A DNA stretch of 64,000 nt, from positions 158,206 to 222,205 of the forward strand of contig NZ_QKVM01000001.1 of NCBI RefSeq assembly GCF_003231305.1, written 5' to 3'. This document shows, piece after piece, positions 7,695-15,994 of the stretch. The DNA comes from Pseudomonas sichuanensis. Lineage in GTDB: Bacteria; Pseudomonadota; Gammaproteobacteria; Pseudomonadales; Pseudomonadaceae. The notes below the pieces were generated by a model that had not been told where the DNA came from, did no database searches, and saw only the letters and a list, made by a program, of their open reading frames with translations. Made by a program: the position numbers and the translations under genes. How positions within the stretch are numbered: position 1 is the first letter of the stretch; each line of letters begins with the position of its first letter.

Positions 7695-10600
7695 CTAAAT
7701 CTTGGGCGCCCCTGTGCCATGCCGGAACATGCCGACCATGAAGTCGAAGGCGAAGGCGCCGGCGGTGGCAGCCGCCACGACCTTCCCGCGCGTGAGGGGC
7801 TCGGGATAGAAGGTGCAAGCCTTGTAGGCCGTGAGGGCGCTGTTACGGGCCACGAACTGCAATGCCTCCAATAGCTGGGGGTCATCTTCGTAGGCCAGCG
7901 CGAGCAACTTCATGGCGGACTGCATCGTCATGAACATCATCTCCACCCCGTTGGCCGTTTCCGCCGAATCCACGTTGTCCAGGTGGTAGCTCGACAGGTT
8001 CTCTTCTCGGCCCTGGTAGAGGTGCCAGCCCTTGTAGGCGATCCCGCTGACCCCAAGCCAGAAGACGATGTACCTGAGTTGGTTTGCCGCGGCGGAAGGC
8101 GCGTCATTCGCTCGCCAGGGCGCCTTGAGCAGGAGCAACCCCGCCTTGCCTGACAGCAGCAGGCAATCGAGCGGTTTGGTCGCCTTCTGTGCCTTGGCCC
8201 CGGTCATGGCCGAGGCCATGCCCATGGACAGCACCGCCATGCCGACATAGGTGCTGACCACGTCCTTGAGGTAGTCGAGTGCCGAGGCATTGGCACTCGA
8301 CTGCGCCGTCAGCGCGCCGGTGAGCGCGGGTCGGCTGGCCAGCACCGGCGCCAAGGGGCGGTCGCCCATGAACAGTTTGTAGGTGACCGTGCCGAGCACC
8401 GAGGGTACGAACAGAATGATGTCGATCAGCCGCACACCGGTGTCCAGGGGCTTGCCCGTGAGCAAGGCGAAGGTCTTCTCGATGAACGGGAAGCTGATTC
8501 TGGCGAACAGGATCCGGCGCAACAAGTCGACAAAGCCGGCCACCGAGTCGATGAGTTTTTCGACCAGTGCCTGGGTCGCGATCGTGACTTTCTTGGCGGC
8601 GTTGAGTACCACCGCGTAGAGGATGCGGGTCAGCTTGTCGAGGTCGAAGTCCGCCAGGGTGAAGCCTTGTGGCCCGAGGATGTGCTGGAAACTCTCCTGC
8701 AAGGTCGGGCCGGAATTGGCGAACGCCGACATTTGCTTGTCGAACGCCGAGGCCATCCCCTCGAATGTCTGGGCTTGCGGCATTTCCACCTTCACCACCA
8801 TCGCGACGATGCTGCCGAGCAGGTCCATCATCCCGCCGCCCGGGCCGCTATGGGATACGTTCTGCTGCTTGTGCCTGGCCTCGCGCTGCGCTTGGGTGAC
8901 GCTGCCGGAACCTGGAGGGACCGGCTGCTTTTGCCAGTCGCCGATGAGGTTCAGCTCGACGCTTTTTTTATCGATGGCCTTGATGGCCTTTTCAAAGGCC
9001 GGGGTTGTTACCTTGCGCAGGTCATGGATGCGCGTGGCCAACATCTTCAGTTCTTCGCCGATGAAATCGGCCATGGTTTCACGCACAGCCGAGATGTCGC
9101 CCCAGTCGAACAGGAACTTGGCATAGCTCCAGACCTTGTCGATGCCGGTGCGCACCTGCTGCCACAGCCAGCTGAAGAACCCGCCGATCTTCTCCAGGGT
9201 ATCGAGCACGAAGCGCTTCACCTTGCCGGCCACTTCGCAGACGAACTCGACCACGCCGCTGACCTTGCGGATAAGGAAGGCCACTGGCGAATCCTCGTGG
9301 CGCCACAACCCCTCCAGCAGGTCGGAAAGCGACTGGCCCAGGCCAGGCAGGATCACCGCAGCAGCCGTGGACGCCCCCGCCAGGGCCGACACCGGCGGGG
9401 CCTGCAATTGCCCCTGGCGGCTGGAAACCGCCAGGCAGAAGTCGTCCGCCACGTGCCGGGTATCGAGCGAAGAGTGGAAACCTTGGTCGCCATCACGCAA
9501 GCGCACGCCAGTGGCCTGATCGCCGCCGACCAGCACCGCTGCCTGACGCAACACCGCCAACAGCGTCTCCACCGTGCGCGTGCCTTCCTTGCCATGCAAC
9601 GCCTGCGGCAACAGCTTGCCCTGCCCCCCGGGCAGTTCGGCGCCCTGCAGTTCAGCGGCGCTCATGCCGGTGAACCGTTGGTACAACGAGGCGGCCGGGT
9701 TGATCTCCAGCACCTGCTCCAGCCCTTCGAGGGCCAGTTCATAGGACGCCGGGGTGAACGACAGGGCCCGGTTGAAGATGCGCAGGTTGCCATTGAGGTC
9801 AGTCTGCACCCGCACCGGGTCCTGCGGGCCGACGAACAGGCTGCGACCATTGACCACCAGGGTGGACAGCACCGAGGTACGCAGCTGCACTGTGGCATCG
9901 CCAAGGGGAATGCCCGCAGGGTCGAGCACGCTGATGTTGGTGGAGAAGCAGGTGATGCTGGCCGACGCGTCTGGGTCGGCCACGCGGATCAAGGTCTCTT
10001 GCCAGTGGCCCTCGGCATCACGCCATTGGTGGGCCGCCTGGCCGTCTTCGTAGACCACCAGCACACTGCCCGTGAGCTTGTCGTCGCCCACCACGGGCGC
10101 AAGGTCCACCACATGCCGGCGCAGCGCCACCGGCTCGCCCCAGGCGGCGGACAGGCCGGCGCGCTGGGCCACCAACAGCGTGCCGTCACTTTGCAGCGCC
10201 CATACGCTGGTGGCCCCGTCCGCCGCTTCGCAGACGCTGAGCTGGAGCACGTCGTGCGCAAGGCTGGCCGGGATGACCGGCTCGAATTCGGCATCGTCCT
10301 GCTCGGCGAGGCTTTCCGCCGGCAGGCGCCAGACGCCCTTGCCAGCCACGTAAACGTCAGTGCCCATCCAGCGGGTCTGCCCCATGGCCATCACCCGCGC
10401 GCCCGCCGGGCAGAGGAACGCGGACCCCGAGGTGATCTCGGGGCGGCCATCCTTGAACTGCGGCAGTTTGCGCGCATTGAGCAGCAGTTGGCGGTCGCTG
10501 CGCCCCAACCCCAAGGTATGCAGCGCGGGCCGGCCCTCGATCATGCCCACATCGAAATCGAGGATTTCGCCGATATCACGGGCAACGCTGAACAGCACAC

Positions 10601-11213
10601 AGTGCGTTTTCAGGGACGCCGGTGTGTTGCTGCGCACCAGGTAAGCGTCCTGCCCCGCAGAGCCCGCGGCGCTGATCAGCACCGTCCACACGCCGTCGTC
10701 CCCTGGCTGCACGCGCAAGGCATCGATCGCCAGGCCATCACGGGTGCCATGGTCACGCCAGGGCAACTGCTGCCAGTCGATGGTCTGCGCATCGAAACCG
10801 TAGGCCACCAGCAGCCGCGAGGCCCCGACGCCCTCATCGAGGGCCACGGCCAGGGTGGTCAGTTCCTTGCCGTCGACCATGGCCCAAGCGGCCGCAAAGG
10901 CGACCACCTTGTCGTGCAGGGGCAGGCTCTGCCAGCCCGCGGAGCTTTCGCCGTCGCGGCGCACCAGTGACAGCCGCTGCCCATTGCCCAGCGTGATCAC
11001 CATGGGCTGCACGGCCACGCCGCGACGGTCCGGCAGCGCCACCATGCGCTGCTGGAAGCGGCCCTTGGTGTTCGGGTCGATCAGGTCGTCCCGGCCAAAG
11101 GTGCGGGCGGGCTCGATGTAGTCGATGATGTCGCTGCCTACGGTGAAGCTTGTGTGCAGGGTGTTGTGGCCATCGAACGCGTCGAGGTGCACCACTTGAG
11201 ATGTTTTTTGCAT
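7695..11213 (-). CDS. Unrecognised 1172-aa protein: beta-rich N-terminus, helical hydrophobic C-terminus
   Basis: I do not recognise this family. There is no signal peptide. Roughly the first 415 residues look like repeated beta strands, possibly a beta-propeller. A segment at about 430-520 resembles an Ig- or carboxypeptidase-regulatory-like fold (NISVLDPAGIPLGDATVQL, VRVQTDLNGNLRIFNRAL). From about 620 on it is mostly helical. Amphipathic stretches (KVKRFVLDTLEKIGGFFSWL) and hydrophobic helices (MMDLLGSIVAMVVKV, LIDIILFVPSVLGTVTYKLF) could insert into a membrane. ATG 11213 follows AAGGAG with 8-base spacing, and the longer upstream frame is a shadow of the next gene. It is 22 bases downstream of the 535-aa gene and probably co-transcribed and co-functional. 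Confidence 0.85.
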   Translation of the reverse strand: MQKTSQVVHLDAFDGHNTLHTSFTVGSDIIDYIEPARTFGRDDLIDPNTKGRFQQRMVALPDRRGVAVQPMVITLGNGQRLSLVRRDGESSAGWQSLPLHDKVVAFAAAWAMVDGKELTTLAVALDEGVGASRLLVAYGFDAQTIDWQQLPWRDHGTRDGLAIDALRVQPGDDGVWTVLISAAGSAGQDAYLVRSNTPASLKTHCVLFSVARDIGEILDFDVGMIEGRPALHTLGLGRSDRQLLLNARKLPQFKDGRPEITSGSAFLCPAGARVMAMGQTRWMGTDVYVAGKGVWRLPAESLAEQDDAEFEPVIPASLAHDVLQLSVCEAADGATSVWALQSDGTLLVAQRAGLSAAWGEPVALRRHVVDLAPVVGDDKLTGSVLVVYEDGQAAHQWRDAEGHWQETLIRVADPDASASITCFSTNISVLDPAGIPLGDATVQLRTSVLSTLVVNGRSLFVGPQDPVRVQTDLNGNLRIFNRALSFTPASYELALEGLEQVLEINPAASLYQRFTGMSAAELQGAELPGGQGKLLPQALHGKEGTRTVETLLAVLRQAAVLVGGDQATGVRLRDGDQGFHSSLDTRHVADDFCLAVSSRQGQLQAPPVSALAGASTAAAVILPGLGQSLSDLLEGLWRHEDSPVAFLIRKVSGVVEFVCEVAGKVKRFVLDTLEKIGGFFSWLWQQVRTGIDKVWSYAKFLFDWGDISAVRETMADFIGEELKMLATRIHDLRKVTTPAFEKAIKAIDKKSVELNLIGDWQKQPVPPGSGSVTQAQREARHKQQNVSHSGPGGGMMDLLGSIVAMVVKVEMPQAQTFEGMASAFDKQMSAFANSGPTLQESFQHILGPQGFTLADFDLDKLTRILYAVVLNAAKKVTIATQALVEKLIDSVAGFVDLLRRILFARISFPFIEKTFALLTGKPLDTGVRLIDIILFVPSVLGTVTYKLFMGDRPLAPVLASRPALTGALTAQSSANASALDYLKDVVSTYVGMAVLSMGMASAMTGAKAQKATKPLDCLLLSGKAGLLLLKAPWRANDAPSAAANQLRYIVFWLGVSGIAYKGWHLYQGREENLSSYHLDNVDSAETANGVEMMFMTMQSAMKLLALAYEDDPQLLEALQFVARNSALTAYKACTFYPEPLTRGKVVAAATAGAFAFDFMVGMFRHGTGAPKI

Positions 11214-11235
11214 GGACAGTGCTCCTTGAGGGCGC

Positions 11236-12843
11236 TCAGACATCGCGATGAAGGACGTTGATGACCAGGTCCAGATGCTGGTTGAAGCGCGGCTCGCGGA
11301 AGAAGAAGGTCTCCTCGCCTGGCGGGACGAAGGCCAGGTTGCCCATCTCCAGGTTGACGTCCCTGAACACGCCCTCGAGCATGCCGATGATCGCGTCGCG
11401 CGATGCGCCCAGCCAGTCGCCCGCGATCCCCACGTCCCAACTGTTGTTGATGCGCGTGAAGAACTGGGTGATGGCCCAGGTGTCGCCCTGATCGTCGTTT
11501 TTGCCGGTGACCGGCGTGAAGGTGGGCGCGAACACCGGCACCACCGAGCATTTGGCACCCTGGCCTTGGGTACTCAGCGACATGCTGCCGCCGATGTCGG
11601 TGTTGCGGGTGGCCGTGGCGCGCGAATGCATGTCCCAGGAGGTGGTGCGATCACGGTCCAGATGGCCGTGGAGCCGGCCGTCGAGCAGGAACCGGTTGCC
11701 CTCGACGAGCTTGATCTCAAGCTTCAGGTGCTTGTCCAGGGCGAGCTGGAGGTCGCCGTCCTTCCACTGGTAATGCTTGCTGCCCTGCAGGAACAGCGAG
11801 TTGCCGTCACGCTCGAAACTCAGCACTTTCAGAAAATCCAGCTCAGGGTGCTTGAGCCTGCCGGCGTTGCCTTGCAGGCTGTTTTCCTGCGCCATGCGCT
11901 CGACTTCACGTTTGAGTGCCTGCTTGAGGCTGTTGAGCAGGTGCTGGATGAACAGGTCCTTGCGCAACACCATCAGGCCTGCGAACAAGCCATCGGAGCC
12001 GTCCGCGAACATGTGGCTGGGCCAGATCCCCTGACTGCGGCACAAGGCGTCCTGCTTGGCGGCATCGTCGGGCAGCCTGTGCCCCCCTTCCGTGACGCAC
12101 AGGTAGTCGATGGTGTGAGTAAGGTCGGGTTCGACATTCGTGACATGCTCCCTGACCAAGCGGAACAAGTAGTCCTCCATGAACAGGCTGGGCGGCCGCT
12201 TGGCCGCACGCGGCACCACCGAAGCCATCAGCAGCAGGCCATTGGGGCCATCGATGCCGCTGTCGGCGATCCAGGTCTCGATACACGCCACCAGCTGGCC
12301 GCGAGCCTCGCTCGACAGCGTGGCATCCTCGGGCGTGTGCAGCTGCGGGATCATCAGCGCTTCGGGCCGGGTCAGGGTGAGGAACAGGCATTCGATGGAA
12401 AACTGCCCCTCGGCCAGCTTGAAGTGCTCCAACTGCCGGGTCACCCCCTCGGCGCACTGTCGATTGTGTTTGTACAACTGCTCGCGGCTGACCGTGCGCT
12501 TGCGCACCATCGAGCGGATCGACAGGGAGTACTTGTGAATGGGCAGTTCGACGGGGTCGTTGCCACTCATGTAGGCCAGCGTACCGTCGAGCAGCTCGAA
12601 GGTCGTCAGCACTTCCTGGCTCGCCATGCGCTGCGCGTCCAGTGACAACTGTGGGCTGCCGAGGTTGGCCTGCAGGCGGGTGGTGGAGGGTTGCTTGCGA
12701 TGATTGAGCGGCGTGGCCAGGATCGTGAACGGCGTGGCAGCCCTGCGGTTCCATACCCGCCAGGCCTCTTCGAACTGACAGCAGAGCCCGCGTTGATTAA
12801 GCGACAGCGCAATATCGAAATCTATCAGAGGGGTCGTGTCCAT
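11236..12843 (-). CDS. Unrecognised 535-aa protein, possibly a P47/TULIP-like lipid-binding protein
   Basis: The 535-aa soluble protein has no signal peptide and no clear enzymatic motif. Its C-terminal part (FFTRINNSWDVGIAGDW, then AFVPPGEETFFFREPRFN) and its opening FDIALSLNQRG faintly recall the P47/OrfX group of TULIP-fold proteins, which sit beside toxins in clostridia and occur in other bacteria. This is a weak impression and needs a profile search. It is the first gene of a two-gene unit, 22 bases ahead of the 1172-aa gene. A 222-base upstream region holds no other gene and presumably its promoter. Confidence 0.8.
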   Translation of the reverse strand: MDTTPLIDFDIALSLNQRGLCCQFEEAWRVWNRRAATPFTILATPLNHRKQPSTTRLQANLGSPQLSLDAQRMASQEVLTTFELLDGTLAYMSGNDPVELPIHKYSLSIRSMVRKRTVSREQLYKHNRQCAEGVTRQLEHFKLAEGQFSIECLFLTLTRPEALMIPQLHTPEDATLSSEARGQLVACIETWIADSGIDGPNGLLLMASVVPRAAKRPPSLFMEDYLFRLVREHVTNVEPDLTHTIDYLCVTEGGHRLPDDAAKQDALCRSQGIWPSHMFADGSDGLFAGLMVLRKDLFIQHLLNSLKQALKREVERMAQENSLQGNAGRLKHPELDFLKVLSFERDGNSLFLQGSKHYQWKDGDLQLALDKHLKLEIKLVEGNRFLLDGRLHGHLDRDRTTSWDMHSRATATRNTDIGGSMSLSTQGQGAKCSVVPVFAPTFTPVTGKNDDQGDTWAITQFFTRINNSWDVGIAGDWLGASRDAIIGMLEGVFRDVNLEMGNLAFVPPGEETFFFREPRFNQHLDLVINVLHRDV

Positions 12844-13065
12844 GTAGCTTGCAGCCTCGATTGCTGAGTGAGCACAGCAAGGAACCTGAGCAACCTACCT
12901 GTCGCGCCCACGTCCTTGCGTTCGCCGATAAATGGCCAGTAGCCATCATTCGGCAGCGTAACTCAACCGATTGGCTTTTTGTATGACGATCTGACAAGGC
13001 GTTTGAGGGAGTTGTATGAGGCCCGGCACGGCTTGAAGACAACCCCCAGCCCCGTAAACCCGCCT

Positions 13066-13551
13066 CTATCGATAAAAATCATCCAGCCGCTGATGAGCAA
13101 TTGGCCAAGGTAGCCGTCGTGCATTCGCCCGCATCCGACGATAAGCCTCATGGGCCTGATCGACAGTGATGACAGCGTTTCGAACAAGCTCCTCGACCAC
13201 CCAGAGCGTGCCTTTCACCTCGACAGCTTCCTGCACGGCCGCTTTGCGCAGCGCTTCGTCCCTGGATAACAGCGGACACTTTTCCTGCCTTGCCAGCGCC
13301 AACGCGAAGCAATCATTGCGGCCTGGCCCGCTGACTCGCCCTATCAGTTCCATGGCATACAGCAGGGTGGATGGGCTCAGCTCAGCCAGCTCAAGCCCCA
13401 TGTGCAACAGATGTGCATGCTGCGCTTCTAGCTCATCGAAATAGAGGATGTCCGGCACTGTGAACTGGTAAGGCAGCGTGAAGAGTTGAGCCAGTAGCTC
13501 GCCCTCTTCAAGGTCGATCAGGATGTTGGCATCACTGATGAGTAGCTGCAT
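13066..13551 (-). CDS. PIN-domain ribonuclease, probable toxin
   Basis: The 161-aa product shows the PIN nuclease acidic residues: Asp in LLISDANILIDLEEG at the N-terminus, Asp in GRNDCFALALA in the middle, and Asp in LLSRDEALRKAA. It is like DUF3368-type PIN proteins. These cleave RNA with magnesium and serve as toxins of type II toxin-antitoxin pairs. Its start lies 20 bases inside the end of the XRE-ImmA gene on the same strand, so the two are translationally coupled, with the putative antitoxin upstream. A 222-base stretch without genes follows it. Confidence 0.82.
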   Translation of the reverse strand: MQLLISDANILIDLEEGELLAQLFTLPYQFTVPDILYFDELEAQHAHLLHMGLELAELSPSTLLYAMELIGRVSGPGRNDCFALALARQEKCPLLSRDEALRKAAVQEAVEVKGTLWVVEELVRNAVITVDQAHEAYRRMRANARRLPWPIAHQRLDDFYR

Positions 13552-14599
13552 CCAGTAACTCCAGTTTGCGCGCCTGGTGGAACTGGTACACCGTCATGCC
13601 CAGCAGCTCCGCCGCCTTGGACTCGCCGACAATCCCCTCCCCCAGCGCGCGGTAGACCAGTTGCTGGAACAGCCGGGTGGTTTCTGGCCGGTACGCCGCA
13701 CCAGGCTCCTGTTTGCGCCAGCCCTGTTTGGCGAACAGCAAAAACAACCGCTCGCGCACGGCGTGCGGGATGATCTCCAGGTCCCCAGCGCGATACAGGC
13801 AACCCTGCATGCTGAGGCCATATTCAGCCTTGAGCAGGTACAACTCGCGAACCTCCAGCATGTGGCGGGTATCGCCCAGATGCTGCCGCATGGCGCTGGC
13901 GGGCACCAGCAATGCCGAGGCAAAACGGTTACAGGCCTTTTCCTCATCCAGCGCTTCGGCCAACCGACCGTGCATCAACAGGTGGCCAAGCTCGTGGGCC
14001 AGGGTGAAGCGCTGACGATCGCCCGGCCAGTCCGCCGACACCACAATGACCGGCTGCCCTGCCACGCTGGCCTGCAAACCGTCGAATTTCGCCTGTGCAT
14101 CGACCTGGGTGATGATCACCAGAATCCCGTGAGTCTCCAGCACGTCGATCAAGTCTGGGATGGGGCTCGAACCGAGGCCCCACAGCTGCCGCACCTGGTC
14201 GGCCAGGCTGTCGACCGCCTGCAGCGAGGCAATCTCAGCAGGCAGGCCTGCTGGCACGCTGAACGGCTGCACGGGATAGGCCGGCCACAGGTTGATCAGC
14301 TCTTGCCAGCGCTCCGCCTGATCCAGTACATCGGCCTCGATGCGTTTCAGGATTGCCTTGGGGGTGCTGCAACGCTTGCGGTACTCGACCCCCGCCAGCT
14401 CGACCCTAGCCGGGCGGAAGAAATACTCGGCGCGTACCGACAGCGCCTTGCACAAACGCACGAGCACGCCGGAACTGGGCATGCTCTGGTCATGTTCGTA
14501 TTTCTTGATCATGTTGGCGCTCACGCCCACCAGTTCGCCTAGCGCCTGCATCGACAGGCCAGCAGCAGCGCGGGCACGTTTGAGGCGCTCGCCGATCAT
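13532..14599 (-). CDS. XRE-family regulator fused to ImmA/IrrE-type metallopeptidase
   Basis: The 355-aa protein has a Cro/CI helix-turn-helix at residues 5-60 (GLSMQALGELVGVSANMIKKYE). A zinc peptidase domain of the COG2856 group follows, with HELGH at 202-206 followed by Glu-rich EALDEEKACNRFASALL. Such fusions act as DNA-binding antitoxins or phage-type repressors that can be lost through proteolysis. The C-terminal segment of about 50 residues (AAELLGMTVYQFHQARKLE) looks like a second short helix-turn-helix. It overlaps the PIN toxin gene by 20 bases, which is the basis for calling an antitoxin. It is probably autoregulated from the 200-base region upstream. Confidence 0.85.
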   Translation of the reverse strand: MIGERLKRARAAAGLSMQALGELVGVSANMIKKYEHDQSMPSSGVLVRLCKALSVRAEYFFRPARVELAGVEYRKRCSTPKAILKRIEADVLDQAERWQELINLWPAYPVQPFSVPAGLPAEIASLQAVDSLADQVRQLWGLGSSPIPDLIDVLETHGILVIITQVDAQAKFDGLQASVAGQPVIVVSADWPGDRQRFTLAHELGHLLMHGRLAEALDEEKACNRFASALLVPASAMRQHLGDTRHMLEVRELYLLKAEYGLSMQGCLYRAGDLEIIPHAVRERLFLLFAKQGWRKQEPGAAYRPETTRLFQQLVYRALGEGIVGESKAAELLGMTVYQFHQARKLELLDAATHQ

Positions 14600-14800
14600 C
14601 AGCTGACTCCCTCGGTTTACGAAAAATAAAAATACTGGAGAAATATAAACCCGATAAGCCTGACCGTCGAGGCATGGGCGACGGCCGTACTGGCCTCAGC
14701 CTGGGATCGCGCGAAAGCCCGCTGATTCATATGCGCCTGCAAAGCCTGTATAAAGCGCCCGCGAACTGCGATCCCGACGTCTGCAAAAAGGAACTCCTCC

Positions 14801-15394
14801 ATGCTTCGGCTCTCGATGCCAGCCCTGCTCCTGGCGCTTGCCGGCTGTGCCACCAAGCCCCCCGCCAACCCCGACAACCTCTGCGAGATTTTCCGCGAGA
14901 AGCCGAAATGGCACGAGGCGGCGCTGAAGATGCAGGCGCGCTGGGGTGCGCCGGTGCAGGTGCCGATGGCGATGATGTACCAGGAGTCCTCGTTCAAGCA
15001 CGACGCCCTGCCGCCACGTTATTACTTCCTCGGCATCATCCCCTGGGGCCGGGTCAGCACCGCCTACGGCTACGCCCAGGCCAAGGACGAGACCTGGGCC
15101 GACTACAAGCGCGAAGCCGGCGGCTGGGGCGCCGCCCGCGACGACTTCGCCGACGCCGTCGACTTCATGGGCTGGTACATGCAGAAGAGCCAGCGGGTGA
15201 ATGGCGTGTCCAAGTGGGACGCCTACGGCCAGTACCTGAATTACCACGAAGGCTGGGGCGGCTACCGCAACCGCAGCTATGACGCCAAGCCGTGGTTGAT
15301 GAACGTCTCGCAGAAGGTTCAGGCACGGGCGGAGGTGTTTGGGGCGCAGTATCGCAGCTGTGAGCAAGAGCTTTCGCGGGGTGGGTGGTTTTGA
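14801..15394 (+). CDS. Lipoprotein with SLT-type lysozyme-like domain
   Basis: The 197-aa protein begins with a lipoprotein signal (LLLALAGC, modified Cys16). The mature part resembles the SLT/EmtA lysozyme-like fold, with the likely catalytic Glu in MMYQESSFKHDALPP and aromatic repeats (YGYAQAKDETWADYKREAG, GWGGYRNRSY). It should sit on the outer membrane and cut or turn over peptidoglycan glycan strands. AAGGAA stands 8 bases ahead of ATG 14801. It is divergent from the XRE-ImmA gene. Confidence 0.85.
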   Translation: MLRLSMPALLLALAGCATKPPANPDNLCEIFREKPKWHEAALKMQARWGAPVQVPMAMMYQESSFKHDALPPRYYFLGIIPWGRVSTAYGYAQAKDETWADYKREAGGWGAARDDFADAVDFMGWYMQKSQRVNGVSKWDAYGQYLNYHEGWGGYRNRSYDAKPWLMNVSQKVQARAEVFGAQYRSCEQELSRGGWF

Positions 15395-15463
15395 CAGGCC
15401 CAGCCGATAGAGGCCACGCGAGAGGGCCGCAAAGCGGCCCCTGTGACGCGTAGCATCAGTCGT

Positions 15464-15685
15464 TTATATCCCCTCTTCTCTCAAAGCCTCCAGCTTGCCG
15501 ACCTGTTCGCTGGCCAGCCGGCTAATGATCCGGATTACCTGGTGGATCCCCGCCGTGTTGCGGAAGCTCAGTTGCGGGTTGTGTTCGCATTCCAGCATTT
15601 CGTCGTGCTGGACCAGGGCTTCGCCTAGCAGTTCGAGGGTCCAGGCGTAGCTTTGGATGGTGGACAGGCGCTCGCGGTCAGTCAT
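15464..15685 (-). CDS. Small conserved-looking protein, 73 aa, unknown function
   Basis: The product is a short, largely helical soluble protein (MTDRERLSTIQSYAWTLELL near the start, QVIRIISRLASEQVGKLEAL near the end) with no motif I recognise. A GAGG sequence lies upstream of ATG 15685. Its start overlaps the stop of the 43-codon ORF by 8 bases (ATGACTGA), which implies translational coupling. Expression would then depend on the structured RNA just upstream of that ORF. Confidence 0.6.
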   Translation of the reverse strand: MTDRERLSTIQSYAWTLELLGEALVQHDEMLECEHNPQLSFRNTAGIHQVIRIISRLASEQVGKLEALREEGI

Positions 15686-15809
15686 GGGGCACCTCACGGG
15701 TGGCGAGGGACTGGCTGTCGATTGGGTAGAAGGTTGGGGATGGGGTGGCCGCGGGGGTTGGGCGGCGGAGAGCGGATGCGAGGATCTTGCTCAGAATGCG
15801 AATAAGCAT
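15678..15809 (-). CDS. 43-codon leader ORF or micropeptide
   Basis: The ORF starts at ATG 15809, 8 bases after a TTGGAG ribosome site, and encodes 43 aa. The first 15 residues form a basic amphipathic helix (MLIRILSKILASALRR), followed by a Pro/Thr/Ser-rich tail. It overlaps the next gene by 8 bases. Its ribosome site is complementary to an upstream sequence, so translation is probably controlled by RNA pairing. It may be a coupling leader or a membrane-active peptide. Confidence 0.4.
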   Translation of the reverse strand: MLIRILSKILASALRRPTPAATPSPTFYPIDSQSLATREVPHD

Positions 15810-15818
15810 GCATGAGAC

Positions 15819-15905
15819 TCCAAGTTTGTGTTTGGAGCGGCCACGATCCTTCCTACGGGATTGGGTGGCAGCTGTGTATGGGGTAGGAATACCGGGAAAC
15901 TTGGA
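15819..15905 (-). ncRNA. Structured RNA leader or C4-like antisense RNA candidate
   Basis: Read on the minus strand, TCCAAGTTT (15905-15897) is an exact complement of AAACTTGGA (15827-15819), which contains the TTGGAG ribosome site of the 43-codon ORF. Nested inside, TTCCTAC (15889-15883) pairs with GTAGGAA (15856-15850). The arrangement and the word GGTATTCCTACC recall the C4 antisense RNA of P1-like prophages, which blocks the ribosome site of a downstream gene. The family assignment is tentative. The pairing itself is directly visible. Confidence 0.45.
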
Positions 15906-15965
15906 ACCCGGCCAGGCCGAAGCCTGCCCACACACAGCCGCCATGACACAGCGCAGCAGGCACAA

Positions 15966-15994
15966 AAAAAGCGCCAGCCGTTGTGATGGGGCGC
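15966..15994 (-). terminator. Weak intrinsic terminator ahead of the RNA leader
   Basis: On the minus strand GCGCC and GGCGC form a short stem with a loop of about 14 bases, followed by seven T residues. It lies upstream of the structured RNA, so it would stop a transcript coming from about 16.0-16.2 kb. The stem is short, hence the low confidence. Confidence 0.35.

Noticed and set aside
8667..10970. Long plus-strand open frame opposite the 1172-aa gene
   Set aside because: The minus-strand frame has the good ribosome site and operon context. The plus frame is rich in His, Arg and Gln as expected for an antisense shadow.
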